Below the pieces are notes generated by a model. The model searched no databases. It worked only from the letters and a program-made list of their open reading frames with translations, and had not been told where the DNA came from. Shown piece by piece: positions 9,056 to 17,758 of a DNA stretch of 64,000 nt. The translations under genes and the position numbers were made by a program. The first letter of the stretch is position 1. Every line of letters starts with the position of its first letter. Origin of the DNA: an uncultured Desulfobacteraceae bacterium (GTDB lineage Bacteria; Desulfobacterota; Desulfobacteria; Desulfobacterales; Desulfatirhabdiaceae); contig CAJBLH010000167.1 of the NCBI GenBank assembly GCA_903953895.1, forward strand, positions 1-64,000. Reading direction: 5' to 3'.

Positions 9056-10374
9056 CAATAAATTTCAAACATTTGGATGAAGCACGCCATTCGGCGGTAA
9101 TGCTTTTGATTACTGCTTTGAGAAATGCTCCTCCTGATTGCAAAATGGTACTGATAGAAGATCTCTATGGCAAACTTCGCCTTGTGGTATGGCCTGGAGG
9201 CGCTCATCAAGACTTGATGGACGAAATCCGGAAGCAACTGGGTGAAGAGGTCCAGGGTATCTGGACAGATGACATCTGGACTGTGAGTAAGGAAGTGTCG
9301 GATACTGACAAGTTTGTATATGACAACACATGGAAGGAAAGCAAACCGCATCCGGATGAATCCCGATTGCGCATTCTGGATCGCTACCGGTCACGCGGTG
9401 CATGGTTTTCTCCAATGGATCAGCCTCCCTGGGAAAAGCCGGTTCGTCCGAGCACCAAGCAGCCTCCTATTGTGGTCTTTTATTCCTTCAAGGGTGGTGT
9501 CGGCCGCTCCACCGCATTAGCTGCCTTTGCGATCCATCGGGCCCGAAAGGGTGAAAGAGTGGCTGTCATTGATTCGGACCTCGACGCCCCCGGTATAGGC
9601 ACTTTGCTGGCCGCCGACGAGGAAGGAACAACGGCGCGATGGGGTGTAGCGGATTATTTGCTCGAACAGCCTATTGGGCCGGTTGATTTTCGGGATTATT
9701 ACCATGCCTGCCGCCGTGAAAAGGTGACGGGAAAGGGGGAAATTCTGGTGATTCCGTCTGGTCGCGTCGACAGCGAATACCTTGGGAAACTGGCTCGACT
9801 GGATTTCGAACCGCCGAGACCTGAGGAAAAACAAAAGCATCCTTTTTTCATGCTCCTTCAGGATGTGCGCACGCAACTTCGCCCTCATTGGCTTCTGGTG
9901 GATCTCCGTGCCGGACTCGCCGAGACTGCCGGCATGGTTCTGGGTGGTTTCGCCCATTTGCATGTGCTGTTTGGTACCTCTTCCGAGCAGAGTTGGCGAG
10001 GTTTGAGGCTGGTCATCGAGCGACTGGGGGCGCAACGGGTCCGGGCAGACAAGCAGCAAGGCGACTGCATTATGGTTCAGGCGATGGTTCCAAGAGCACC
10101 CGAACTGAATAAGCAAGCAACTCAAAGATTTGCAGACAGAGCCCGAGATGAATTCACGGAGCTTTACTATGCAGAGTCCGGTCTTGATAATTTCTGGAGC
10201 ATTGAAGACATTGAAAGCAGCGACGCACCGCATGCTCCGGTCCCGATTCGCTACGACGAAGTTTTGTCTGATTTTCGCAATATCGATGAAGTCGCAGGAA
10301 CAATTGTGGAATCGCCGGACTACCAGAGTCTTGCCGACCGTATTCTCAACCGGTTCAGAGGTGCCAAACAATGA
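9052..10374 (+). CDS. ParA/MinD-like ATPase with KGGVGRS P-loop
   Basis: 440 residues. A 140-residue N-terminal region of unknown type is followed by the deviant Walker A FKGGVGRSTA (Lys147 to Thr154) and VAVIDSDLDAPGIGTLL, the Walker A' Asp region of the SIMIBI (ParA/MinD) class; WLLVDLRAGLAE fits the Walker B position. The signature Lys of KGG is kept, while the second, phosphate-binding Lys is Arg, a variant seen in some defence- and conflict-linked MinD-like proteins. I start at ATG 9052 because it overlaps the HEPN stop as ATGA; an in-frame ATG at 9019 is less likely. The end overlaps the next gene by ATGA. Likely a nucleotide-driven sensor or switch; function unproven. Confidence 0.75.
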   Translation: MTINFKHLDEARHSAVMLLITALRNAPPDCKMVLIEDLYGKLRLVVWPGGAHQDLMDEIRKQLGEEVQGIWTDDIWTVSKEVSDTDKFVYDNTWKESKPHPDESRLRILDRYRSRGAWFSPMDQPPWEKPVRPSTKQPPIVVFYSFKGGVGRSTALAAFAIHRARKGERVAVIDSDLDAPGIGTLLAADEEGTTARWGVADYLLEQPIGPVDFRDYYHACRREKVTGKGEILVIPSGRVDSEYLGKLARLDFEPPRPEEKQKHPFFMLLQDVRTQLRPHWLLVDLRAGLAETAGMVLGGFAHLHVLFGTSSEQSWRGLRLVIERLGAQRVRADKQQGDCIMVQAMVPRAPELNKQATQRFADRARDEFTELYYAESGLDNFWSIEDIESSDAPHAPVPIRYDEVLSDFRNIDEVAGTIVESPDYQSLADRILNRFRGAKQ

Positions 10375-11843
10375 GTAAATTCAGAAAAGACACGCAGAAG
10401 ACGCTCCTGGATTTTCTTTCGAACCTAGGTTACGGCCAGGCAGAATCGGAACCTGGGGAGTCTTTCGCATGTCGGTATTATCCTATCAGGCAGCACCTTC
10501 GTGCCTTCGATCCCGATGTAATGCTTGTGGTGGGAGAGAGAGGAACAGGCAAATCCGCCCTTTTCAATGCGGTATTCAAAAACAGACTGTTGTCTGCTCT
10601 GGCCCCTTTTGCTCCCGAGCTGCGATTACCCTATAAAAACGCTGATCTCATCAAGCTAGTACCCGGATACCCTATAGGCGCACAATTTCCTGATCCTCGA
10701 GGCATGAAGAACGCCCTGAAGACACCGGATCAGGCTGTGGATCTTTGGTTTGCATACCTCGTACGGGTTCTTAAAGATGAAATAAGCGAGCCCGGAAAGC
10801 TCAAGTTTCTTGATCTGCCCGGAGGCGCACCGGATCAAGTACTCGATGCATTCGCAAATTCGGGAAATGAGCCATTACTTGCTCTGGATCGGTTGGATCA
10901 GAAACTCCAGGATGCGGATCAGTGGCTGTTTGTTGGCTATGACGAATTGGATACTTTGGGTGGATTCGATTGGGAAGCAATGGCCAAGGCCATTCAGGGA
11001 CTCGTTGCATTCTGGTCCAGTTATGCAAGGCGATGGCAGAGACTCCGGGCCAAGATATTCCTGCGAAAGGATCTGTTCCGGCGCCATGCGGGAATTGGAG
11101 GGGCGGACCTGGCCAAACTGGCTGCCAATAGGGTTGAACTTGGCTGGAGCGACCAGAATCTTTTTTCGATGCTCATCAAGCGTATCGCGAATACGGATGA
11201 GCAGTTGTTTGATTACTGCAAGGGGGCTCGCATTCTTTTCAGCAAGGAACCACACAAAATATTCGGTCATATCCCCAACCTGAAAAAAGCAGAGGATGCC
11301 CGACCCTTTATTGAACGAACCATTGGTCAATACATGGGCGCCAACACAAACAAGGGACAGAGCTTCAACTGGGTACTCGATCATCTTCGTGACGGCCATA
11401 AATGTGCCACGCCAAGAGAATTGGTCAGGCTCTTCGAGCAGGCGGCGCAAAAGGAACGCGGAAATCCTCGCGCCACGCCGCCCAAGCTGTTTCATCCTAC
11501 TTCGCTTCGACAGGCTCTCGAAGATGTCTCGGCAGATCATGTTGAGCAGGCCATCCACAATGAGTGGCCCTGGTTGCACGGGGTCAGGGAACGGATAGCA
11601 AAGGACAGGTTGTCTCCATGGAAACGACGCGAGTTAGAGGAACTGCTTGACCAGCACTGGAATGAATCCTGGGGAGAGGGAGTCAATAAAATAGACCCGC
11701 CTGCTCAGAATGGAAGGGAACTCATCGACTATCTGGTGGAATTGGGCGTTTTTCGAGAACGGACCAACGACCGTATCGATGTTCCGGACATTTACCTGTT
11801 TGGGCTGGGCCTGCGGCGTAAGGGAGGCGTGAAACGGAGATGA
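10371..11843 (+). CDS. P-loop ATPase with C-terminal winged-helix-like region
   Basis: 490 residues. Walker A GERGTGKSALF lies at residues 55-65 after VMLVV, and a Walker B-like WLFVGYDELDTLG near 187-199 supplies the Asp-Glu pair. The last 50 residues (ELIDYLVELGVF, then IDVPDIYLFGLGLRRKGGV) look like a winged helix, as at the end of other stand-alone P-loop ATPases of bacterial conflict systems. The family was not identified with certainty; an Sll1717-type P-loop ATPase is one guess. It is coupled by ATGA overlaps to the ParA-like gene upstream and to pglX-C downstream. It presumably works with the HEPN and ParA-like proteins. Confidence 0.65.
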   Translation: MSKFRKDTQKTLLDFLSNLGYGQAESEPGESFACRYYPIRQHLRAFDPDVMLVVGERGTGKSALFNAVFKNRLLSALAPFAPELRLPYKNADLIKLVPGYPIGAQFPDPRGMKNALKTPDQAVDLWFAYLVRVLKDEISEPGKLKFLDLPGGAPDQVLDAFANSGNEPLLALDRLDQKLQDADQWLFVGYDELDTLGGFDWEAMAKAIQGLVAFWSSYARRWQRLRAKIFLRKDLFRRHAGIGGADLAKLAANRVELGWSDQNLFSMLIKRIANTDEQLFDYCKGARILFSKEPHKIFGHIPNLKKAEDARPFIERTIGQYMGANTNKGQSFNWVLDHLRDGHKCATPRELVRLFEQAAQKERGNPRATPPKLFHPTSLRQALEDVSADHVEQAIHNEWPWLHGVRERIAKDRLSPWKRRELEELLDQHWNESWGEGVNKIDPPAQNGRELIDYLVELGVFRERTNDRIDVPDIYLFGLGLRRKGGVKRR

Positions 11844-14566
11844 AGGCTTCAGTTGCCGATTGCTCGCAGAATGTTGTATTCCGTTCGCGCCAGATGCGCT
11901 TTCTTGACATACCACAAGCGCCTTTGTGTTATTGGCTGCGGGAGCATTTTTTTGAACTGCTGGCGGGAAGGACACTGGGGGATGTGGCTAATGTCTGTCA
12001 GGGGCTTGCCACCGCAAATGATCCACGTTTTGTCCGCTTTGTATGGGAAGCACCGACCGTAGAATGGGCGCAACCCTTGCTCAGTCGCCGTTGGGTCCCC
12101 TTTGAAAAAGGCGGGGGATACGGCAAGTGGTTCGGCCACCACTTCTGGGTAGTTGACTGGGAACGCGGTGGTGCGAGGATCAAGGCGTTTCCTGCAAGCG
12201 TTGTGAGGAACGAGCAATATTACTTCAAGGAGGGATGGACATATAGTGATGTTGCGAGAGGATCACTTGGCCCTCGAATCCTTTTTGGTAACGCTGTCTT
12301 TTGTGCAAATGCCTCTTCTGGAATATTTACCCATGATAGCCATCAAGCAATCGGTTCAATTCTGGCAATTCGATTTGCTAGCCAGATAGTCAGGTCGATC
12401 AGCGCTCGTATACAACTGAACCAAAGTTATATCGCTCGCCTTCCCCTGCCGGAAATCCTTCCACCATCGCTTGATATACTCGAAACTTCCTGCATTGCCT
12501 TTAAATGTCAAATAGTTGCCAGCTACTTAACAGAGCGAAGTTTTGCTGGTACGCCTTCATCTGATGAAGATTCTGTTGCTGCAAGCCTCCACACTCTTGA
12601 AGGCATCTCAGAGCGCTATGTCTTCGCCGCTTATGGCGTTGATGGAGAAGACTTACAGGATGTTTTAGATGAAACTGGCACTCCTGCTGGATGGTTTCCA
12701 TTGATTGCGGGATATGACACCCTGCCGCCGTTATCCTATGGTTTGCCGGTTATCCCCGCCGAAGTCATTGATTTTCTTCAAACTCATGAACGCCGTACTC
12801 TCGAAAACCGGGAACTCGCCACCAAAAAGAGCCTTTTGCACGCCCTATACGAAGCTGGGCGTGGGGCATGTGAGGAGGTTGATGATACGGACTGCGATGC
12901 ATCGAATGACGACGAGGAAGATAGCGATCAGATTGCCGTCAGCGCCCGGATCCCCATTCCGGCAGAGACATTTCTCGAAGAGCTATCCCAGAAGCTGGAA
13001 ATCCATCCCATCTCAGTTTATTGGCTCATCAAGGAGGGAATCAATCAGGAAGGTTGGCGCTGTTTGCCAAAGGAGCAACGGCTTACAAAAGACCGCTTCA
13101 CGGTCTTAATTCTCAGACTTCTGGGCCACTGCTGGCCGAAGCAGATCGAGACGGGGGAAGCGGTTCCAGCCTGGGCTGATGATGATGGAATCATTCCCAT
13201 GATAGAAGGAACGGATGAAGCCACCCTGAATGCTCGTCTAAGGGGGCGTCTGGCTGCCGAATATGGAGATAATCAGGTATCGTCGGAAGAAAACACATTT
13301 GAAGACATCATGGGTAAACCTCTGGCAGAATGGGTCCGAAAGGACTTCTTCCGTCATCACATCTCTCAATTCAAAAAGCGTCCTGTTGCCTGGCATCTTA
13401 CCAGCGCCAAATTGACAATCCGTTCCCGGCAGGAAGCCGCCTTTGAATGCTTTCTCTATTACCAAAAAGTAGACGGAGATCTGCTACCCAAGCTCAAAAA
13501 CCAATATGTTATTCCTCTGTTGAAACGACTTGAAACTGAATTGCGCGGTATAGAGAACGCAAGTGGGGACCTCGCAGGTGAACAGACATCAAGAAAAATC
13601 TTTTTGCGGGATCGTATCCTGGAACTGAAGGCATTCGACCTTGTCTTGACCGAAGTCAGTGCATCGGGTTTTGGGCCGGAAGCACACCGGCCTCAGCTTC
13701 GCCAATATGCCATCAACGACGCCATGCTCTGCCTCAAATCCCGGTGGTTGAAAAGACTGAGCGGTGTGCTTCAGAAAGATCCTCTGGCGAACTGGCGAGA
13801 TCAGGCGGATAAAACGAGTCTCCATGAGGATTTTTCCACCTGGGTTACCGACGCCGTGACCCATCTGGATTACCATTGCGCCAGCATTGTTCCTAAGCCT
13901 CCGCTGGAAAAAACCCTGGACGACGATCCCAAGGTAATAGACCTGGCGGGTGTGATCTGCGCCGAGTCGGATGCCATGCTGACAGAAGCCCTGAGATGTG
14001 CCTGTGCTGTCTGGTGGAAGACTTTTGATGCCACGATACTGAAACCGATTTCCGAGAAAATCAGGGATGCAAAAAAAGAGCATCAATCACTTAAAGAGCA
14101 ATTCCGCGATCCAAAGGGCGACTTCAATGAGCAGTCGGAAATGAACCGAAAAATCAATGCCTTGAAATCTGATATTAAGTCCTGGCAAAAAGAATTGACT
14201 TTTAAGTCAGGTCAGGGGAAGGCTGTGCAGTACGTTATCGAATCCTGGCCTTGCCCGGAAGCGCTTACCTGGGAATCATGGCTTGCGGAACAACCGATGT
14301 ATAATCAACTGTCCAGCCTGAACGAAAAGCGTCCGCCGCCGCAGACGGTCGCGGATTTCATCCGGCAGGAAAGCCTTTACCAACCGGATATCAACGATGG
14401 GGTGCGGGTGAATATCGCGCCGCTGCAGAATGCCGGATTGTTGGCAGCGGACGTACTGGCAGGCAAGGATGTGGACAAGGCCATTACCGACCGGGCCGCT
14501 TGGCGCGACGATGAGCGGCGCTGGTGTCGTGAAGGAAAACTGCCCAAACCGGGCTGGTGGGAGTAA
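11840..14566 (+). CDS. pglX: PglX C-terminal half: target recognition and C-terminal domains
   Basis: 908 residues that start in the middle of the PglX architecture. After about ten residues the sequence reads VVFRSRQMRFLDIPQAPLCYWL, the point where full-length PglX leaves its methyltransferase domain. Then come VCQGLATANDPRFVRF, FEKGGGYGKWFGHHFWVVDW and the usual C-terminus ending PKPGWWE, all typical of type 1 PglX. No AdoMet or NPPY motif is present. The start overlaps the upstream ATPase stop (ATGA at 11840-11843). Together with the N-terminal half it gives about 1600 residues, all expected PglX regions accounted for. I infer a subunit that provides specificity; it should be inactive as a methylase by itself. 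Confidence 0.85.
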   Translation: MKASVADCSQNVVFRSRQMRFLDIPQAPLCYWLREHFFELLAGRTLGDVANVCQGLATANDPRFVRFVWEAPTVEWAQPLLSRRWVPFEKGGGYGKWFGHHFWVVDWERGGARIKAFPASVVRNEQYYFKEGWTYSDVARGSLGPRILFGNAVFCANASSGIFTHDSHQAIGSILAIRFASQIVRSISARIQLNQSYIARLPLPEILPPSLDILETSCIAFKCQIVASYLTERSFAGTPSSDEDSVAASLHTLEGISERYVFAAYGVDGEDLQDVLDETGTPAGWFPLIAGYDTLPPLSYGLPVIPAEVIDFLQTHERRTLENRELATKKSLLHALYEAGRGACEEVDDTDCDASNDDEEDSDQIAVSARIPIPAETFLEELSQKLEIHPISVYWLIKEGINQEGWRCLPKEQRLTKDRFTVLILRLLGHCWPKQIETGEAVPAWADDDGIIPMIEGTDEATLNARLRGRLAAEYGDNQVSSEENTFEDIMGKPLAEWVRKDFFRHHISQFKKRPVAWHLTSAKLTIRSRQEAAFECFLYYQKVDGDLLPKLKNQYVIPLLKRLETELRGIENASGDLAGEQTSRKIFLRDRILELKAFDLVLTEVSASGFGPEAHRPQLRQYAINDAMLCLKSRWLKRLSGVLQKDPLANWRDQADKTSLHEDFSTWVTDAVTHLDYHCASIVPKPPLEKTLDDDPKVIDLAGVICAESDAMLTEALRCACAVWWKTFDATILKPISEKIRDAKKEHQSLKEQFRDPKGDFNEQSEMNRKINALKSDIKSWQKELTFKSGQGKAVQYVIESWPCPEALTWESWLAEQPMYNQLSSLNEKRPPPQTVADFIRQESLYQPDINDGVRVNIAPLQNAGLLAADVLAGKDVDKAITDRAAWRDDERRWCREGKLPKPGWWE

Positions 14567-14599
14567 ACGATAGATAACAAATGAAATGGAGGTTATGTT

Positions 14600-14845
14600 A
14601 TGAGAGCCGTTGAAGCCGTAATAAATGTGTCCCCTGACGGATTCGCCATTGTAAATACAGACATAATGCTGAAACCAGGCCTTCATAAAATCCTTATAAT
14701 AACAAATGAAACTGCTGTTACCGAAGGATATCCGTTAAAGAAAAAAAAGAAGGGAATCCTGGACCTGAAACCGATTCATTTGCAAGGATGGCCAAAGCAC
14801 TCGACATTTCGCAGGGAGGAGATATACAATGACGATGGGCGCTGA
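14600..14845 (+). CDS. Putative antitoxin preceding a PIN toxin
   Basis: An 81-residue protein of the size and position of a VapB-type antitoxin, overlapping the PIN gene by 17 bp. The C-terminus (GWPKHSTFRREEIYNDDGR) resembles the toxin-binding tails of small antitoxins encoded before PIN proteins. A Lys-rich patch (KKKKKG) precedes it. No complete AbrB or ribbon-helix-helix motif could be assigned by eye, so the antitoxin call rests mainly on context. A good ribosome binding site (ATGGAGG) lies 9 to 14 bp before ATG 14600. Confidence 0.6.
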   Translation: MRAVEAVINVSPDGFAIVNTDIMLKPGLHKILIITNETAVTEGYPLKKKKKGILDLKPIHLQGWPKHSTFRREEIYNDDGR

Positions 14846-15284
14846 GACCGTTTTTATAGATACGAATATTCTCGTCTATGCCACGGATGATGAATCTCCT
14901 TTTAATGCAAAATCGCTCGGCATAATAAAACAGTTAATGACAGACGGAATTAATTTCGCCATCAGTCCTCAAATTGTCCGTGAATATCTTGTCGTACTAA
15001 CGCGTGGGCTGCCACCGGACGATCCTGCACGATCCGCAGCACTTCATAATGTAAGAAAATTTGTAGAAGCATTCTCGTTACTGGATGAAAACAGCGAATC
15101 TGTTGCCAGATTACAAACGATAATGGAAAACTTCGACGTTGGGGGAAAACAGATTCATGATGCCAATATCGTCGCGGTAATGCTGGTTCATGGTGTGAAG
15201 CGTTTGCTAACGTATAACCAGGATGATTTCAAAAAATTCGATCACTGGATTGAGATACTGGGCTTGGACGAGGTTTCCTTGTGA
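14829..15284 (+). CDS. PIN-domain ribonuclease toxin (VapC-like)
   Basis: 151 residues with the PIN acidic set: Asp11 in VFIDTNILVYA, Glu52 in IVREYL, Asp111 in QIHDANIVAVML and Asp132 in TYNQDDFKKF. PIN toxins are Mg-dependent RNases that cleave tRNA or rRNA and are held in check by an antitoxin from the same operon. ATG 14829 has GGAGG about 8 bp upstream and overlaps the antitoxin gene. The stop overlaps the GTG start of pglZ (GTGA at 15281-15284), so the toxin pair is physically built into the BREX operon between pglX-C and pglZ. Confidence 0.85.
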   Translation: MTMGAETVFIDTNILVYATDDESPFNAKSLGIIKQLMTDGINFAISPQIVREYLVVLTRGLPPDDPARSAALHNVRKFVEAFSLLDENSESVARLQTIMENFDVGGKQIHDANIVAVMLVHGVKRLLTYNQDDFKKFDHWIEILGLDEVSL

Positions 15285-17758
15285 AGGAAAATTCATTTAA
15301 AAACTGGCTGTTTGAACATATCCAATCAGTTTTATCCAAACCGGTTGAACCCGCGCCGTTTATCATCTGGTGCGACCCTGCAAGGGAATGGAAAGAACTT
15401 CTGCAGAAGGCCTGTGGGGATTGTTTTGAATTATGGGCGGAGGAAAGTCACGAGCTGTTGCTCCGGCATCGTTTTGCCCTTGAAGTGCGCAGACCCCGTG
15501 TGATCTGGCTTCCGAGAAGAAAAGAGGATCTCAGCTATTTGCAGGTTTTTGCCGGCGAGGCATCGTTTAGGGAAATTTCCCTACTGGAAGCATTGCGCGA
15601 ATACGGTGTGGAAATTACACGGTCACAGGAAGACGAGGTCAAGGAGGACCTTCTGGCTTATGCCTTGACAAAATTGGATGAACCGCTCGCCAGATGGAAA
15701 AAAATTACGCCTGATGAACTGATTTCGGCGGGGACGATCCTCCTCGTACTTGCGGATGTGGGCAAGCCCATCGCAAATCAAATCAGCGAAGAGAAAAGGA
15801 ACCTGTTCAAACGCCGCACCACCGTTGATTTCGGCTTTCCGACACCAGATTTGGATGAACTGGATAAATGGCGTATCCGTGCAGTGGCTCGACTCCTGGC
15901 CACAGATGCAGCGCTCAAACTTGGAGAGGATGGCTTCTCCACATCGGACTGGATCATCCCGCCGGGAAACAGCAGAAAACGGGCGATGGAACTTTTGGAC
16001 CAGTGGCAACGGGATATCCAGCTTCAATCGAAATTAGAGACTCTGGCAAAAAAAGCAGACGCCCTTCTGAACCTTCAGTCCATGATGATGGAACGCTCCT
16101 TCACTTTATCCGAACCCTTCGCCTCCTACAGGGCAGAAAATATCTCATTTGAAAACGAAATAAAGCAGATCAACAAATTTGAGGATTTCCTGGAGCTGGC
16201 TACTTATCTTGCCCGAAAAAGAGAAAGCTATCTGCATCATGCTCAAAGCTTCTGGGGCCAATGGACAAAAAAAAGGGTGCCCTGGGATATCCTGGCGAGT
16301 TTGGGAAAAGCAGCGCAGGTACTCCGGGAAAATGAAGGCGTAGAGAAAAACTGGCACACTCTAAAGGACGCCATTGACTGGTATGTCGAGCAGGGATGGC
16401 AGGTGGATACTGAAGGAGATAGTCTTATGCAGGAATGGTCCATTGAAGAAGCAGACCTTTTTGAGGTACAGAAGACACTCAGAAAAGCGTTCCGGATCAT
16501 CCTTGATCGGACCAATACAGCTTTCTCCGAATTAGCGGCCCATGATTCCAGTTGGCCGGAACAAACTCACCTGCCCTATGCCGGGGAAGCTTTGAAGGCA
16601 AGCATCGAGGAAAATAAAGAACCCGCAGCAGTCATTGTGATTGACGCTTTCCGTTTCGAACTGGGGAAACGCCTGGCCGAGATGATTAATGAAGGCCAGA
16701 CGTCACCCGTTGCTTCTGTACGCCCATGTATGGCTCCAGTACCTACTACGACGGAACTGGGTATGGCCTATGCCCTGCCCATCCTCGCTAAAAGCCTGCG
16801 GGTCTCCGTAGATCAGGAAAAGGGCTGGGCCGTTCATGCTGAAGGGTTTAGTCAGAATCTATCTCTTGCGGAATCTCGGCGGAGTTGGTTGAACGCCATA
16901 TATGGCGTGAAGCCATCCCATATCCTGGCAGTGACAGATGTGATCAATACCGGCATTAAACTGCCCGTGGGGAAGCTTATTTTTCTCTTTGGTGATGAAT
17001 TCGACGCTCAGGGGCATGGAGGTGAGCTTGCCCTTTCCGGCGCCGGAGATTACCTCGAACGGTATGCGCAAGTCATCCGGAAGCTCAGGGATGCCGGTTA
17101 TATGCGTATTTCTCTGACCACGGATCATGGTTATTTCCATTATGTTCCCGGAGACGATGAAATCATGGAAAAACCCGATGGGGATATCCTCTGGAAGGCA
17201 AGACGGGCCATCGTAGGAAAAAATCTTAAACACAAGACGGCCATTCGTACAAGAGTTGCCGGCAGCAACCTGGAATGCCTGACCCCCCGAAGCGTCAACG
17301 CCTTCAATACCTATGGCGGCATCGGCTTTTTCCATCGAGGTGCGACTTTGCAGGAATGGCTAATCCCCCTGGTTTATATTCAGTGGACGAAAAAGGCGAA
17401 AAAGACGGGTATTGTACTGAAGCCTGTCGCTGAGATTACAACGCTGGAACCGGTTGTCGAAATAGAACCGGAGACGAGAGGAAAGAAAGACATCTTAGGG
17501 GAGATTGACGGCAGCTATCTTGGCAGACAGATTGTCGTCAAGATTCGGGACACAGCATCCGGAAATATCCTTTTCAAATCAGGAGATATCGCGATCAGTC
17601 CGAAAGATGACATCCGACAGGTAAAGCTGGAAAAGGTTTCTGGAGCGGAAGGCCGCTATGGGCAGAAATTGACGTTGTTTATTCTCGATGCCGATAACGA
17701 GGAGATATTAGCATCGGCCGATGTAACATTGAAAATTGATATGGATGAATGGCTATGA
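15281..17758 (+). CDS. pglZ: BREX protein PglZ (alkaline-phosphatase-fold)
   Basis: 825 residues. VIVIDAFRFELGKRLAEMIN near residue 454 is the metal-binding D-A-x-R start of the PglZ domain, followed by CMAPVPTTTELGMAYALP, LFGDEFDAQGHGGE and a TTDHGYFHY segment with further metal-ligand Asp and His. PglZ is a BREX core protein with an alkaline-phosphatase-like fold; nuclease activity has been reported for some members. It starts with GTG, coupled to the PIN toxin by a GTGA overlap. The C-terminal 120 residues are probably a beta-rich accessory domain. Length fits type 1 PglZ. Confidence 0.9.
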   Translation: MKENSFKNWLFEHIQSVLSKPVEPAPFIIWCDPAREWKELLQKACGDCFELWAEESHELLLRHRFALEVRRPRVIWLPRRKEDLSYLQVFAGEASFREISLLEALREYGVEITRSQEDEVKEDLLAYALTKLDEPLARWKKITPDELISAGTILLVLADVGKPIANQISEEKRNLFKRRTTVDFGFPTPDLDELDKWRIRAVARLLATDAALKLGEDGFSTSDWIIPPGNSRKRAMELLDQWQRDIQLQSKLETLAKKADALLNLQSMMMERSFTLSEPFASYRAENISFENEIKQINKFEDFLELATYLARKRESYLHHAQSFWGQWTKKRVPWDILASLGKAAQVLRENEGVEKNWHTLKDAIDWYVEQGWQVDTEGDSLMQEWSIEEADLFEVQKTLRKAFRIILDRTNTAFSELAAHDSSWPEQTHLPYAGEALKASIEENKEPAAVIVIDAFRFELGKRLAEMINEGQTSPVASVRPCMAPVPTTTELGMAYALPILAKSLRVSVDQEKGWAVHAEGFSQNLSLAESRRSWLNAIYGVKPSHILAVTDVINTGIKLPVGKLIFLFGDEFDAQGHGGELALSGAGDYLERYAQVIRKLRDAGYMRISLTTDHGYFHYVPGDDEIMEKPDGDILWKARRAIVGKNLKHKTAIRTRVAGSNLECLTPRSVNAFNTYGGIGFFHRGATLQEWLIPLVYIQWTKKAKKTGIVLKPVAEITTLEPVVEIEPETRGKKDILGEIDGSYLGRQIVVKIRDTASGNILFKSGDIAISPKDDIRQVKLEKVSGAEGRYGQKLTLFILDADNEEILASADVTLKIDMDEWL

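Noticed and set aside
8560-11900. Assembly or frameshift error as the cause of the split pglX
   Set aside because: The gap contains three complete genes with precise overlapping junctions, not a simple frameshift. A chimeric assembly cannot be fully excluded without reads.
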